In this document: positions 18,011 through 27,020 of the stretch, in pieces | Numbering within the stretch: the first letter of the stretch is position 1 | Layout: each line of letters starts with the position of its first letter | Source: Planctomycetota bacterium | GTDB taxonomy: Bacteria > Planctomycetota > Planctomycetia > Pirellulales > Pirellulaceae | Assembly: GCA_016872725.1 (NCBI GenBank) | Contig: VGZC01000018.1 | Span: forward strand, 28,005-92,004 | Direction of reading: 5' to 3' | DNA length: 64,000 nucleotides | Notes under the pieces: generated by a model | The model's input: only the letters and a program-made list of their open reading frames with translations | The model's database searches: none | What the model was told of the DNA's origin: nothing | Translations under genes and position numbers: made by a program

Positions 18011-19542
18011 TGCCGCTCGACCGACGTCAACTCGTCACGCTCGGCGCGGCCGCCGGCACGGCGCTCGCGTCGGGGTGTTCCGACGCGCCCGCCTGGAATC
18101 TCCTGGCTCGGCGACTCGAGTCGCGGCCCGCGGACGTGCGCCTGCCGCGCGGCGACGCGGTGGAACCCGCCGCGCGTCTTCTCAACCGGCTCGGATGCGG
18201 TTGGCGGCCCGGTGAGCTCGACGAAGTCCGCGCGAAGGGGATCGACGCCCACATCGAGGAACAACTCGCGTACGAGGCGATCGATGATGCGCCGTGCTCG
18301 ATTCGCGCGGCGCGGTTCGAGACCATCGAGTCGTCACCGGGCGACATTTTTGAATATCGCAAACAGGTTGTCGAACGCGAACTGTTCCAACATACGATGC
18401 TCCGCGCGGTGTACAGTCGGCGCCAGCTCTACGAGACGATGGTCCGGTTTTGGACCGACCACTTCAACATCAGCCTTGGCAAGGGCGACTGTGCCTGGTT
18501 CAAGACGGTCGACGATCGGGCGGTCATCCGCCCGCACGCGATGGGGAACTTCGGGGACTTGTTGCGAGCCTCGGCGCTCAGTCCCGCCATGCTCGTTTAT
18601 CTCGACGGCAAGGACAACCAAGAGGCGTCGGGCGCCGATGGCCCGAACGAGAACTACGCGCGCGAATTGCTCGAACTGCATGCGCTCGGCGTGCATGGCG
18701 GCTACACGCAGCGGGACGTCATGGAGGCCGCGCGCTGCCTGACCGGTTGGACGATCGACGCGTCGTGGTTTCGCGGACGTGTGGCGTTTCGCGGCGATCG
18801 GCACGACGGGGGAGAGAAGCGCGTGCTCGGCCAGGTGATCCCCGCCGGGCTCGGTGACGCGGACCTCGATCGACTGCTCGACATCGTCATCCGGCATCCC
18901 GCGACGCCGCGGTACATCGCCGCGAAACTCTGCCGCAAATTCGTCGGCGACGCGCCGCCCCCGGAACTGATCGAGCGGGCGGCCGAATCGTTCCGCGCGT
19001 CCGACTACGCGATCCGACCGATGGTGCGGACGATCCTCGCGTCCGACGCCTTCCGCGATCCCCGCGCTTCGCCGTCGCACCAACGCCTCAAACGGCCCTT
19101 CCGGTTCGTCGCCTCCGCGCTCCGCGCGCTCGACGCCGATACGGACGGCGGCGATCGGCTCCGCGAATGGCTGCAGCGGATGGGCCATGCGCCGTTCAAC
19201 TATCCGACGCCCGACGGATATCCCGACGAACCCGGACCCTGGCTCGGTTCGCTCCTGTGGCGATGGAATTTCGCCATTGAGTTGGCGTCGAACGGGATAC
19301 CCGGCACGCGCGTGGATCTTGCCGGAGTGGCCCGGCTGTGGCGAGCGGACGCGTCGAGCGATCCGAGCGGAGATTGGGCCGCGCACGTGCTGGGCCGCCG
19401 CATGGCGCCCGACGAGGCCGAGGCGATGCGGCTGCTTGCGGCGAATCCGTCGCAATCCGCGGATCGCGGCGCGACGCACGACCATGATGCGCCGCTCGCC
19501 GCCGCCCTCGCACTCGCATCGCCCGCATTCCAGAAGTATTGA
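18010..19542 (+). CDS. DUF1800-domain protein (first DUF1800/DUF1501 pair)
   Basis: 510 residues. The N-terminus has a Tat/lipoprotein-like signal ending ALASGC. DUF1800 hallmarks: AARLLNRLGCGWRPGELDEV, MVRFWTDHFNISLGKGDCAW, NYARELLELHALGVHGGYTQ and GPWLGSLLWRWNFAIELASN. These proteins are exported and always paired with a DUF1501 gene; their biochemical role is unknown. The upstream overlap (TGATG) and the short gap to the DUF1501 gene show a three-gene unit. A GTG one codon earlier (18007) is possible. It lacks the long helical N-terminus seen in the other two copies. Confidence 0.9.
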   Translation: MPLDRRQLVTLGAAAGTALASGCSDAPAWNLLARRLESRPADVRLPRGDAVEPAARLLNRLGCGWRPGELDEVRAKGIDAHIEEQLAYEAIDDAPCSIRAARFETIESSPGDIFEYRKQVVERELFQHTMLRAVYSRRQLYETMVRFWTDHFNISLGKGDCAWFKTVDDRAVIRPHAMGNFGDLLRASALSPAMLVYLDGKDNQEASGADGPNENYARELLELHALGVHGGYTQRDVMEAARCLTGWTIDASWFRGRVAFRGDRHDGGEKRVLGQVIPAGLGDADLDRLLDIVIRHPATPRYIAAKLCRKFVGDAPPPELIERAAESFRASDYAIRPMVRTILASDAFRDPRASPSHQRLKRPFRFVASALRALDADTDGGDRLREWLQRMGHAPFNYPTPDGYPDEPGPWLGSLLWRWNFAIELASNGIPGTRVDLAGVARLWRADASSDPSGDWAAHVLGRRMAPDEAEAMRLLAANPSQSADRGATHDHDAPLAAALALASPAFQKY

Positions 19543-19646
19543 ACGTGTACCAGGCCACTCCTGTTGGCGGACCGCAAGGTGGATCGGAAGTCGCGAATGG
19601 CGAATCGTCCCGGAAAAGAAACGCTTCGCGGGATCGGAGCGCGACG

Positions 19647-20834
19647 ATGGGCATGACGCGTCGAAGGGCCTTGCGTTTGTGGATGGCGGGTTCCGAACGT
19701 CCCGAGCCGCGCGGCGTCCTGGTCAACCTCTTCCTGCGCGGCGGCGCGGACGGGCTGAACCTGGTGCCGCCCCACGCCGAGGACGCGTACTATTCGGCCA
19801 GGCCGAGCCTCGCGATCGCGAGGCCCGATGGGCGGTCGGACGATCGTTCCAAGACGGCCATCGACCTCGACGGTTTCTTCGGCCTTCATCCGGCGCTGCG
19901 TCCTCTGAAGCCGCTCTATGACGGCGGGCAACTCGCCATCGTCCACGCCGTCGGCTCGGACGATCGGACGCGTTCGCATTTCGAAGCCCAGGACTTGATG
20001 GAACGCGGGGGCGCCGCCGGTCGGAACCCCGGGTCGGGATGGCTCGCGCGGCACTTGCGGACGCGTGCCGAGTCGGGAACGCCGCTCGCGGCGGTCGCGA
20101 TCGGCGAGACGATCCCCGAATCGCTGCGCGGCGCGCCGGGCGCGAGCGCGGTGCGGCGCGTCGACGCCTTCTCGATTCAATTGCCGCCGGACCGCCGCGC
20201 GACGTTCGACCGGGCGCTCCATCGACTTTATGAAGCGGAGGGCGGCCAGCTCGGCGCGGCCGGACTGCAGGTGCTCGAATCGGTCGCCGCCATGAATCGG
20301 CTCGACGCGTCCGAAGGCGAGTCCCATTCGGGAGCGGCGTATCCCGAAGGCGAACTCGGCGACGCTCTGCGGCAAGTGGCCCGGTTGATCCGCGCGCGGG
20401 TCGGCCTCGAGATCGCGTGCGTCGAACTCGGAGGATGGGATACCCATTTCGTGCAGGCCACGTTGTTTGGTTCGCTCGCCGGCGCGTTGGCCCAGGGTCT
20501 CGCGGCGTTCGCGGCGGATCTCGCGTCGGATTGGAATCGGACCACGATCGCGGCGATGACCGAGTTCGGGCGTCGGGTGCGCGAGAACGTGAGTTTAGGG
20601 ACCGATCACGGCCGAGCCGGCGTGATGTTTGTTCTGGGCGGAGGCGTCCGCGGCGGCCGCGTGATCGCCGATTGGCCCGGTGTCGCCGCCGATCGGCTCG
20701 AAGGTCCCGGCGACGTGCGCGTCACGACCGACTACCGCGACGTGCTCGGCGAAATCGTCGCGGTCCGGCTCGGCAACGAGCGGGTCGCCGAGGTCTTTCC
20801 GGGCCACACGGTCCGTCCGATCGGCATCGTCTGA
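19647..20834 (+). CDS. DUF1501-domain protein (alkaline-phosphatase-like fold)
   Basis: About 395 residues. Tat-like TRRRALRLWMAG start; ATG 19647 has GGAG seven bases upstream. Family motifs: VNLFLRGGADGLNLVPP, ELGGWDTHFVQATLFGS, MTEFGRRVRENVSLGTDHG and the C-terminal YRDVLGEIVAVRLGNERVAE. The GGxDxH and TDHG segments match the metal sites of the alkaline-phosphatase superfamily. The partner DUF1800 gene is directly upstream. Function is unknown; export by the Tat route is inferred. Confidence 0.88.
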   Translation: MGMTRRRALRLWMAGSERPEPRGVLVNLFLRGGADGLNLVPPHAEDAYYSARPSLAIARPDGRSDDRSKTAIDLDGFFGLHPALRPLKPLYDGGQLAIVHAVGSDDRTRSHFEAQDLMERGGAAGRNPGSGWLARHLRTRAESGTPLAAVAIGETIPESLRGAPGASAVRRVDAFSIQLPPDRRATFDRALHRLYEAEGGQLGAAGLQVLESVAAMNRLDASEGESHSGAAYPEGELGDALRQVARLIRARVGLEIACVELGGWDTHFVQATLFGSLAGALAQGLAAFAADLASDWNRTTIAAMTEFGRRVRENVSLGTDHGRAGVMFVLGGGVRGGRVIADWPGVAADRLEGPGDVRVTTDYRDVLGEIVAVRLGNERVAEVFPGHTVRPIGIV

Positions 20835-21054
20835 CGGCGAGGCGACCGCCGGGACTCGGCGCGTGCCGCTCCGCGCGTTGGCGGAGAACACCGCCCGGAA
20901 GGGAGCGTCGCCGCCGGATCTCGAATCGGGCGTAAGGCAATCGTAGCGGACGATGGGCCGTGCCGATCGGCGGGATCGATCGCCGGCGCCGGCCGAGCGG
21001 CGCGAGGACATGGCGTCGGGCGCGGGGAAACATGGAGCGTGCCGCCGCGATCGG

Positions 21055-21420
21055 CTAGCCGAAGACGCATTCGAGGAACCGATCGCAGGTGAACGATCGT
21101 TCGTCGCGTCCGGCGAGTTCGGCCATGAGTTGCCGGAACCGGTCGCGGCGCACCGAGTAGAAAACGTGTTTGCCGGAGCGCCGCGTCGCGAGAACGCCCG
21201 CCTCGCGCAGTCGGGCCAGGTGGTGGCTGACCAGCGGCTGCGGAAGACCGACGAACTGACATAAATCCGTCACGTTCTGCTCGCCCTGCCCGCTGATCCG
21301 AAGGACGATCCGCAACCGGTTCCCATCGCTCAGCAGCTTGAACAGGGCAGCGAACTCGGCGATGCGTTCCGCGTCCATCGGCGCATGCGGTTTGGCGGGC
21401 GTCTGGCGTGACGCGATCAT
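21055..21420 (-). CDS. ArsR-family transcriptional regulator
   Basis: 121 residues, winged helix. LFKLLSDGNRLRIVLRI is the usual first helix pair, DLCQFVGLPQPLVSHHLARL is the helix-turn-helix and SGKHVFYSVRRDRFRQL the wing. A Cys near the C-terminus (FTCDRFLECVFG) gives two Cys residues, but there is no classical ELCVCDL metal site, so the signal is unclear. The next gene in the same direction is upstream and separate. It may regulate itself; no operator was identified. Confidence 0.88.
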   Translation of the reverse strand: MIASRQTPAKPHAPMDAERIAEFAALFKLLSDGNRLRIVLRISGQGEQNVTDLCQFVGLPQPLVSHHLARLREAGVLATRRSGKHVFYSVRRDRFRQLMAELAGRDERSFTCDRFLECVFG

Positions 21421-21556
21421 CGGTGGTTCTCCGGGGCGTCAGGGCCCGTCGCGGCCCGGAACGCCCGTTCGCGGGCCGGCGGGAAGGGAATGGCGGGTTA
21501 TCGGGCGGAATAGGACACGACGCCGCGCCGCGACCAGGACCGCGGCGCGCCCCGCG

Positions 21557-22930
21557 TCATACGGGCAGTTCGTAGCCGGCTCGGCGTTCGCGCGCGAGGA
21601 GCGAATTGCCTTCCTCGCTGTTTGTGAACCGCTCGGCCTTCGGATCCCATCGAAGCGTCTTGCCGACCTCGCCGACAAGCCGCGCGATGTTCACGAGATA
21701 GCAGAGCGACGAGCTGCGCTGGCCGTACTCGATGTCCGCGTTGCACCGCGCCCGGGACTTGACGCACTCGATCCAGTTCCGCAGGTGCGGTTCATTCTCG
21801 GGGATCGATAGAGCCTTGGGCCGGTCGGGTGTGTTGATCAGCTCCTTCGGGTTGGCCGCGATCTTGTCGCGGTTGATTTCGATCTTCCCATTCTCGCCGA
21901 CGAAAATGCACCCGAGGCCCGGCCCCCAATCGCCGTCGAGATCGAGCCGCAATTCGGTTCCGTTGGCGTACCGCATGCGGATCTTCGCGCGGGGGCCGAT
22001 CACTTCCTTGCACATGCCGTAGTAGCCGGCGCCCGTTTCGTCGTCGGTCGGCTTGCGCGGATCGAACTTGCCGCACGACATGTCCACGGGGGATTCCTCG
22101 AGCACGATCTCGACGGGGCCCGTTTCGTCGGTCCCCAGGCCGCGTTGGATCTGATCGTAACTATGGGCGCCCCAGCCCGTGACGCCGAAGCAACGGCCGC
22201 CTCCGTCGTAGCCGTCCCAACTCGCCCATCCGTAATGCAGGTCCGCGTGATACGGACGCATCGGCGCCTGATTCGTCCAAACATCCCACCACGTGTCGCT
22301 GCCGCCCGCGGGGAGCGGCTGACCCGGTTGGTCTTTCCAGGCGACCGGTCCGACGAAATTCGGCGCGAGGACCGTCTTGATCTTGCCGAGCGCTCCGCTC
22401 TTGACAAGGTCGCTGGCCCAATTGTTGAGCGGAATCGACCGCTGTTGCGTACCGACCTGCGTGACGCGTCCGTGCTTCCGCGCGACGCGCACCATGTCGC
22501 GGCCCTCGGCGATCGTGAGCGCCATCGGTTTCTCGATGTACGCGTCCATGCCGGCCGCCATCGCGTGGCAGGCGACCCAGGCCCGCGCGTGCGTCGTCGT
22601 CTCGACCATGACCGCGTCCAGCTTCTCCGACTCGATCATCTTGCGGAAATCGCTGTAACCCTTCCAATCCTGTCCCGTTCCCGCCGCTTTTTGGAACGCG
22701 TCGATGCGGGGCTCGAAACAATCGCAGATCGCGACGATCCGCATTTCGGGAACGCCAAGGCAATCCTGGACCAGTCCGCGGCACCGGCCTCCCAATCCGA
22801 TCAGGCCCACGTTCACCCGCTCGTTCGCCGAAGGACCTTGCCGTCCGAGCACCTTCGAGGAAACGAACAAGGGCGCGGAAGCCGCCGCGGCCTTGAGCAC
22901 CGTTCGCCTCGTGATCGGTCGATTCGCCAT
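21557..22930 (-). CDS. Gfo/Idh/MocA-family oxidoreductase, Tat-exported
   Basis: About 457 residues. Tat signal ITRRTVLKAAAASAPLFV, then the Rossmann nucleotide site NVGLIGLGGRCRGLVQDC, the EKPMALTIAEGRDMV signature, and the GGRCFGVTGWGAHSYDQIQ substrate-site region. Members oxidise or epimerise sugars or inositols with tightly bound NAD(P). Exported copies are numerous in planctomycetes and act on polysaccharide-derived sugars. The ATG at 22930 lies just before the Tat motif. The frame continues upstream through a 15-bp repeat region that is probably not translated. Confidence 0.9.
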   Translation of the reverse strand: MANRPITRRTVLKAAAASAPLFVSSKVLGRQGPSANERVNVGLIGLGGRCRGLVQDCLGVPEMRIVAICDCFEPRIDAFQKAAGTGQDWKGYSDFRKMIESEKLDAVMVETTTHARAWVACHAMAAGMDAYIEKPMALTIAEGRDMVRVARKHGRVTQVGTQQRSIPLNNWASDLVKSGALGKIKTVLAPNFVGPVAWKDQPGQPLPAGGSDTWWDVWTNQAPMRPYHADLHYGWASWDGYDGGGRCFGVTGWGAHSYDQIQRGLGTDETGPVEIVLEESPVDMSCGKFDPRKPTDDETGAGYYGMCKEVIGPRAKIRMRYANGTELRLDLDGDWGPGLGCIFVGENGKIEINRDKIAANPKELINTPDRPKALSIPENEPHLRNWIECVKSRARCNADIEYGQRSSSLCYLVNIARLVGEVGKTLRWDPKAERFTNSEEGNSLLARERRAGYELPV

Positions 22931-23259
22931 GGTTTCGTTCTCCTCGTCGTTTTGATGGTCCCCGCGCACAGCCTTCGTCAAGACCGCCGTCCTCGAAACC
23001 GCCGTCCTCGAAACCGCCGTCCTCGAAACCGCCGTTCTCGAAACCGCCGTTCTCGAAACCGCCGTTCTCGAAACCGCCGTCCTCGAAACCGGAGCGTCGT
23101 TTCGCCGGACGAAAAAAAACGCCGCGTACGACGGACCGGCTCCCCGCGCGGATCTTGACAAGGCAAGTCCAGTCTATCAACTTGGCCGATCAATGGATAG
23201 TCTGAGGCCGACGCCGAAGGATCCCCAAGCGGGGTCCGGACAGGGGAAGGAGAGTCCGC
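22931..23259. other. Divergent intergenic region carrying a 15-bp repeat array
   Basis: 329 bases between the oxidoreductase gene (minus) and the DUF4242 gene (plus). It holds the tandem array at 22983-23087 and a short A-run near 23105-23112. No convincing separate gene; promoters of both flanking units should be here. Confidence 0.5.
22983..23087. repeat. 15-bp tandem repeat, seven copies
   Basis: Unit ACCGCCGTCCTCGAA, seven copies. Copies 4-6 share a C-to-T change, which suggests block duplication. Reading either strand it stays open in every frame and would give pentapeptide repeats, but no start or domain supports translation. Confidence 0.95.
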
Positions 23260-23532
23260 ATGCCCAAGTTCGTCATCGAGCGCGTGATACCGGGAGCGGG
23301 ATCGTTGTCGGCCGACGACTTGCGCGCCGTATCGCAAAAATCGTGCGGCGTCCTCCGACGGCTCGGCCCGCAGGTGCAGTGGGTCCAGAGCTATGTGACC
23401 GACAACAAGGTCTACTGCGTCTACATCGCGCCCGACGAGGCGGCGGTGCGCGAACACGCCGCGCTCGGCGGTTTCCCCGCGGACAGCGTGGCCGAGGTTC
23501 GCCGCGTGATCGACCCGACCACGGCCGAATAA
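23260..23532 (+). CDS. DUF4242-domain small protein
   Basis: 90 residues, MPKFVIERVIPGAGSLSADD at the N-terminus, WVQSYVTDNKVYCVYIAPDE in the middle and VAEVRRVIDPTTAE at the end: the ferredoxin-like DUF4242 fold. One characterised relative binds nickel, but most have no known role. AAGGAGAG lies seven to twelve bases before the ATG. Three bases separate it from the next gene, so both are in one operon. Confidence 0.85.
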   Translation: MPKFVIERVIPGAGSLSADDLRAVSQKSCGVLRRLGPQVQWVQSYVTDNKVYCVYIAPDEAAVREHAALGGFPADSVAEVRRVIDPTTAE

Positions 23533-23535
23533 CGG

Positions 23536-24636
23536 ATGCACTCGATGGCCAACTTCACGAACCTTCGCAAAGCCCTCCTGTGCCAAGGTGAGCCCGACTA
23601 CGTTCCCCTTTTCGAAGGCTCGATCCACGACGACATCAAGAGCCGGTACCTCGGCAAACCCTCCGGAACGCTCGAAGCCGAGGTCGAATTCGCCGAGGCG
23701 GCCGGATACGACTATGTCCACATCACGATGGGCATGCGCCAGACGATGCGCGGCGAGAAGCTCGGCCTGATGGGCGCCAAGACGGTCGAGAGCGGCGTGC
23801 TGAAGGCCGTGTCGGCGCGCTACAATCCCCGCGAGGAACGCGAAAACACGCGCCTTTGGGCCGAGGAGGGCCAAGGGTTGATCCGCGACGACGCGTCGTT
23901 CGACGACTACGCGTGGCCCGATCCGTCGAGCTTCGAGTATTCGGCCCTCGAACGGCTCGGCCGTCTGCTCCCACCCGATATGAAGGTCGTCGTCAACGTC
24001 GGCTACATCTTCACCGCGCCCTGGATGCTCATGGGCATGGAGCCATTCTGTATTGGACTTGCCGCCGGCGAACCGCTGCCGCTTCGCGTCATCGACCGTG
24101 TCACCGGCATTCAGCGCCGCGTCGTCGAGAACGTGTTGCAGTTCGAATGCGTCGGCGCGATACGCATGCCCGACGATCTCGGCTACACGACGGGGCTCAT
24201 CGTGAGCCCTCGCTTGCTCCGGAAACACGTCTTTCCGGCCATCAAGGGCATCGGCGATCTGACGAGGGCGAAGGGACTGCCCTATTTGTGTCACTCCGAC
24301 GGAAAGCTCTACGACGTCCTCGACGACCTCGTCGACTGCGGGTTCCACGCGCTCCATCCGTGCGAGCCCGCTTCGATGGACATCGTCGAAGTCAAACGGC
24401 GCTACCGGGGCCGTCTTTGCCTCTGCGGCAACATCAACCTCGACTCGACCCTCACGCTCGGAACGCCGAGCGACGTCGAGGAGGAAGTCAAGCTCCGCCT
24501 GAGGACCGTCGCGCCGGGCGGCGGCTACTGCTGCGGAGCGTCGAACTCGGTGCCCGAGTACGTGCCGTTCGAAAACTACGTCGCGATGATCAACACGGTC
24601 AAGAAGTACGGCAACTATCCGATTCACGCGGATTGA
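23536..24636 (+). CDS. Uroporphyrinogen decarboxylase (URO-D) family protein, methyltransferase-like
   Basis: 366 residues, TIM-barrel URO-D family. LRKALLCQGEPDYVPLFEG, then DYVHITMGMRQT, DDLGYTTGLIVSPRLLRKHV, LPYLCHSDGKLYDVLDDLVD and LHPCEPASMDIVEVKRRY match the clade of corrinoid-linked methyltransferases (MtaA/CmuA-like) rather than HemE. The His and Cys of HSDG and CEP could bind zinc. Substrate not determinable. ATG 23536 or 23545 could be used. A DUF1080 gene follows after 98 bases. Confidence 0.85.
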   Translation: MHSMANFTNLRKALLCQGEPDYVPLFEGSIHDDIKSRYLGKPSGTLEAEVEFAEAAGYDYVHITMGMRQTMRGEKLGLMGAKTVESGVLKAVSARYNPREERENTRLWAEEGQGLIRDDASFDDYAWPDPSSFEYSALERLGRLLPPDMKVVVNVGYIFTAPWMLMGMEPFCIGLAAGEPLPLRVIDRVTGIQRRVVENVLQFECVGAIRMPDDLGYTTGLIVSPRLLRKHVFPAIKGIGDLTRAKGLPYLCHSDGKLYDVLDDLVDCGFHALHPCEPASMDIVEVKRRYRGRLCLCGNINLDSTLTLGTPSDVEEEVKLRLRTVAPGGGYCCGASNSVPEYVPFENYVAMINTVKKYGNYPIHAD

Positions 24637-24734
24637 TAATACGCGGATGGCTCGATGCGCCGCGGCGTCCCGCGCGATACGGCGGGACGGTCCCCGGATG
24701 GCCCTCCACAGTCCTTCATCACGGAGCACGACGA

Positions 24735-25523
24735 ATGCCGATCGCGAAACACGCCCCAGGCCCCGCACCCGTTCGACGGCTTCCCCGCCGCCCGTTCGCC
24801 GCGCTCGGAGCCGCCGCCGCGCTCGGAGCCGCCGCCGCGCTCGGAGCCGCCGCCGCGATGGCGGCCATCGCCCTCACGCATGGTCCATCCGCCCGCGCCG
24901 AACAACCGGCGTATGTCGCCATGTTCAACGGAGTCGACCTGACCGGCTGGGAAGGACAGCCCGGCTGGTGGTCGGTTCGGGACGGAGTCCTGTTCGCGGA
25001 GAGCACGGCGGAGAAGCCGTGCGCGAGGTCGCACTATTTGTATTGGAAGGGCGGGGAACCGGCCGACTTCGACCTCCGCTATTCGTTCCGCATCTCCGCC
25101 GAGGGAAACTCGGGGATCCAATTCCGCAGTGAGCGGCGGCCCGAGTGGGACACGTGGGGTTATCAGGCCGACATGGACGGCGCCGGGGTGTACATGGGTT
25201 GCCTTTACCAGCACGAGAGGGGCCTGGTCGCGGAACGGGGCCAAAAGGTCCGGATCAACGAATCGGGTGAGAAGGCGATCGAGACGTTCGCGGACAAGGC
25301 CGAGCTGCTGCGTTCGGTGCGCCCGCTCGAATGGAACACGGCGCGGATCGTCGCGTCCGGACCCCGCGTTTCCATCTGGATCAACGGCGTCCTGATGTGC
25401 GAGGTCGAGGACCATCAACCGCGGCTGGGGCTGCGCAAAGGCATCATCGCCCTGCAAATGCACCAGGGCCCGCCGATGAAAGTCGAATACCGCGACATGA
25501 AGATCCGAGTGGACCGATCCTAG
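24735..25523 (+). CDS. DUF1080 (3-keto-disaccharide hydrolase-like) secreted protein
   Basis: 262 residues; the ATG at 24735 has GGAG eight bases upstream. The signal region contains an 18-bp repeat encoding three LGAAAA units. The mature domain starts YVAMFNGVDLTGWEGQPGWW and continues with GNSGIQFRSERRPEW and WNTARIVASGPRVSIWING, a concanavalin-like jelly roll. Members act on 3-keto sugars or serve as sugar-binding domains in planctomycetes. The adjacent Gfo/Idh/MocA genes, which can make 3-keto sugars, support such a pathway by inference. Confidence 0.88.
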   Translation: MPIAKHAPGPAPVRRLPRRPFAALGAAAALGAAAALGAAAAMAAIALTHGPSARAEQPAYVAMFNGVDLTGWEGQPGWWSVRDGVLFAESTAEKPCARSHYLYWKGGEPADFDLRYSFRISAEGNSGIQFRSERRPEWDTWGYQADMDGAGVYMGCLYQHERGLVAERGQKVRINESGEKAIETFADKAELLRSVRPLEWNTARIVASGPRVSIWINGVLMCEVEDHQPRLGLRKGIIALQMHQGPPMKVEYRDMKIRVDRS

Positions 25524-25576
25524 GATTTTGGGTTTTGGACTTTGGATTTTCGATTTTGGATTTTGGATTTTGGACA
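25524..25576. repeat. AT-rich heptamer-like repeat (ATTTTGG/GTTTTGG)
   Basis: About six imperfect copies of ATTTTGG-type words in the gap between the DUF1080 and oxidoreductase genes. The tract is strikingly AT-rich against the high-GC surroundings. It ends about 30 bases before the next ATG and leaves the ribosome site GAGGAG (25595-25600) free. Confidence 0.9.
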
Positions 25577-25607
25577 CGACCGAACGATCCCGAGCGAGGA
25601 GTTTGTG

Positions 25608-26993
25608 ATGAACGTTCCTTCATCCCGCGTCGCCCGCCGAACGTTTCTCAAGCGGATCGCCGCGGCCGGCCTGTTTCCCACGATTATCCCCGCATCGGCG
25701 CTCGGCCGCTCGGGGACCGTCGCGCCCAGCAATCGCATCCGGATGGGGCTCATCGGATGCGGCGGTCACGGTACCAGCTGGAATCTGGATCGGATGTTCG
25801 AGAATCCCGACCAGCAGGTGGTCGCCGTGTGCGACGTGGACGGGCGGCACGCGGCGGAGGCGGAGCGGCGGGTCAACGAGCATTATTCCAAGGCGCTGGG
25901 CATGCCGTACCGGTGCGATGTCTTCCGCGACTTCCGCGATCTGATCAACCGCAAGGACATCGACGCGGTCGACGTCGCGACGCCCGATCATTGGCACGTG
26001 CTCCCCGCGCTCATGGCGACTCGGGCCAAGAAACACGTCATTTGCGAAAAGCCCCTCTCGCTCACGCTCGCCGAAGGCCGGCAACTCGCCGACGAATCGG
26101 CCCGGTCGGGACTCGTCTTCCAGACCGCGTCCGAGAACCGGTCGATCGACTCCTATATCCAGATCGTCGAATTGGTGCGGGGCGGCTACATCGGTGAATT
26201 GCGTCACGTCAAGGTCATGCTGCCCAAGGACAACGAGGCGCGCGGCAACGAGGACTTCACCGTCCAACCTCCCCCCAAGGAACTCGACTACGATTTCTGG
26301 CAGGGGCAGGCTCCCATCGCGCCTTATTGCCCCGCGCGGGTGCACAACACGTTCCGGTGGAACCTGGCCTATTCGGGAGGCCGCATCACCGATTGGGGCG
26401 CGCATCTGTTCGATCTGGCGCAGTGGGCGAGCGGCCACGAGCGGACGGGGCCGGTCGAAGTCGAGGGAACGGGGACGTTTCCGCCGGGCGATTCGGTCTG
26501 GAACACGGCGGGCATCTTTGACGTGCGGTATCGCTACTCGAGCGGCCTCACGATGCACGCGTGGAGCGAAGGGACGCCGGGCGTCAAGTTCGAAGGCACC
26601 GAGGGCTGGGTGATGTTCCGCGGCTGGCGCGCGCCGCTCACCGCGAGCGATCCCAAGGTCCTCGACGTCGTCATCCCCGAGTCGAAACGCGCCCACCGGC
26701 CGACGGTCATCTGTCGGCGGGATGCGGCGAGCGGCCCGGCGGGGGGCGAGCATCTCGACTTCACCGACGCGATCAAGAACAACAAGCCGACGTACGCCCC
26801 GGCGGAAATCGGCCATCGCACGATCTCTATCGCGCATATCGCGAATATCGCCATGCGCCTCGGACGGAAGCTCGGCTGGGATCCCGACAAGGAGGAGTTC
26901 GTCGGCGACGCCGAGGCGAACGCGATGCGCGCCCGCGAACAACGCGAGCCGTGGACGCCGAAGAACGTCGACGCGTGGCTCAACGTGAGCTGA
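25608..26993 (+). CDS. Gfo/Idh/MocA-family oxidoreductase, Tat-exported
   Basis: 461 residues. The ATG at 25608 is preceded by GAGGAG seven bases upstream. Tat motif ARRTFLKRIAAAGLFPTI, nucleotide site RMGLIGCGGHGTSWN, EKPLSLTLAEGRQLADESA signature and GRITDWGAHLFDLAQWA region. It differs in sequence from the copy at 21557, so it is a paralogue and not a recent duplicate. Likely role: NAD(P)-linked redox step on sugars outside the cytoplasm, next to the DUF1080 protein. Confidence 0.9.
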   Translation: MNVPSSRVARRTFLKRIAAAGLFPTIIPASALGRSGTVAPSNRIRMGLIGCGGHGTSWNLDRMFENPDQQVVAVCDVDGRHAAEAERRVNEHYSKALGMPYRCDVFRDFRDLINRKDIDAVDVATPDHWHVLPALMATRAKKHVICEKPLSLTLAEGRQLADESARSGLVFQTASENRSIDSYIQIVELVRGGYIGELRHVKVMLPKDNEARGNEDFTVQPPPKELDYDFWQGQAPIAPYCPARVHNTFRWNLAYSGGRITDWGAHLFDLAQWASGHERTGPVEVEGTGTFPPGDSVWNTAGIFDVRYRYSSGLTMHAWSEGTPGVKFEGTEGWVMFRGWRAPLTASDPKVLDVVIPESKRAHRPTVICRRDAASGPAGGEHLDFTDAIKNNKPTYAPAEIGHRTISIAHIANIAMRLGRKLGWDPDKEEFVGDAEANAMRAREQREPWTPKNVDAWLNVS

Positions 26994-27010
26994 TCCGCGG
27001 TGAGCGGATC
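26992..27010. terminator. Small hairpin between convergent genes
   Basis: GATCCGC and GCGGATC form a 7-bp stem with a 5-base loop, placed exactly between the stops of the oxidoreductase (plus) and ThuA (minus) genes. No T-run follows, so terminator activity is uncertain. Confidence 0.35.
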
Positions 27011-27020
27011 CGTTCGGGCC

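Noticed and set aside
22978..24768. Minus-strand frame of 596 codons through the 15-bp repeat
   Set aside because: Antisense to the DUF4242 and URO-D genes, with RRFRERRF-type repeat sequence at its end; no support.
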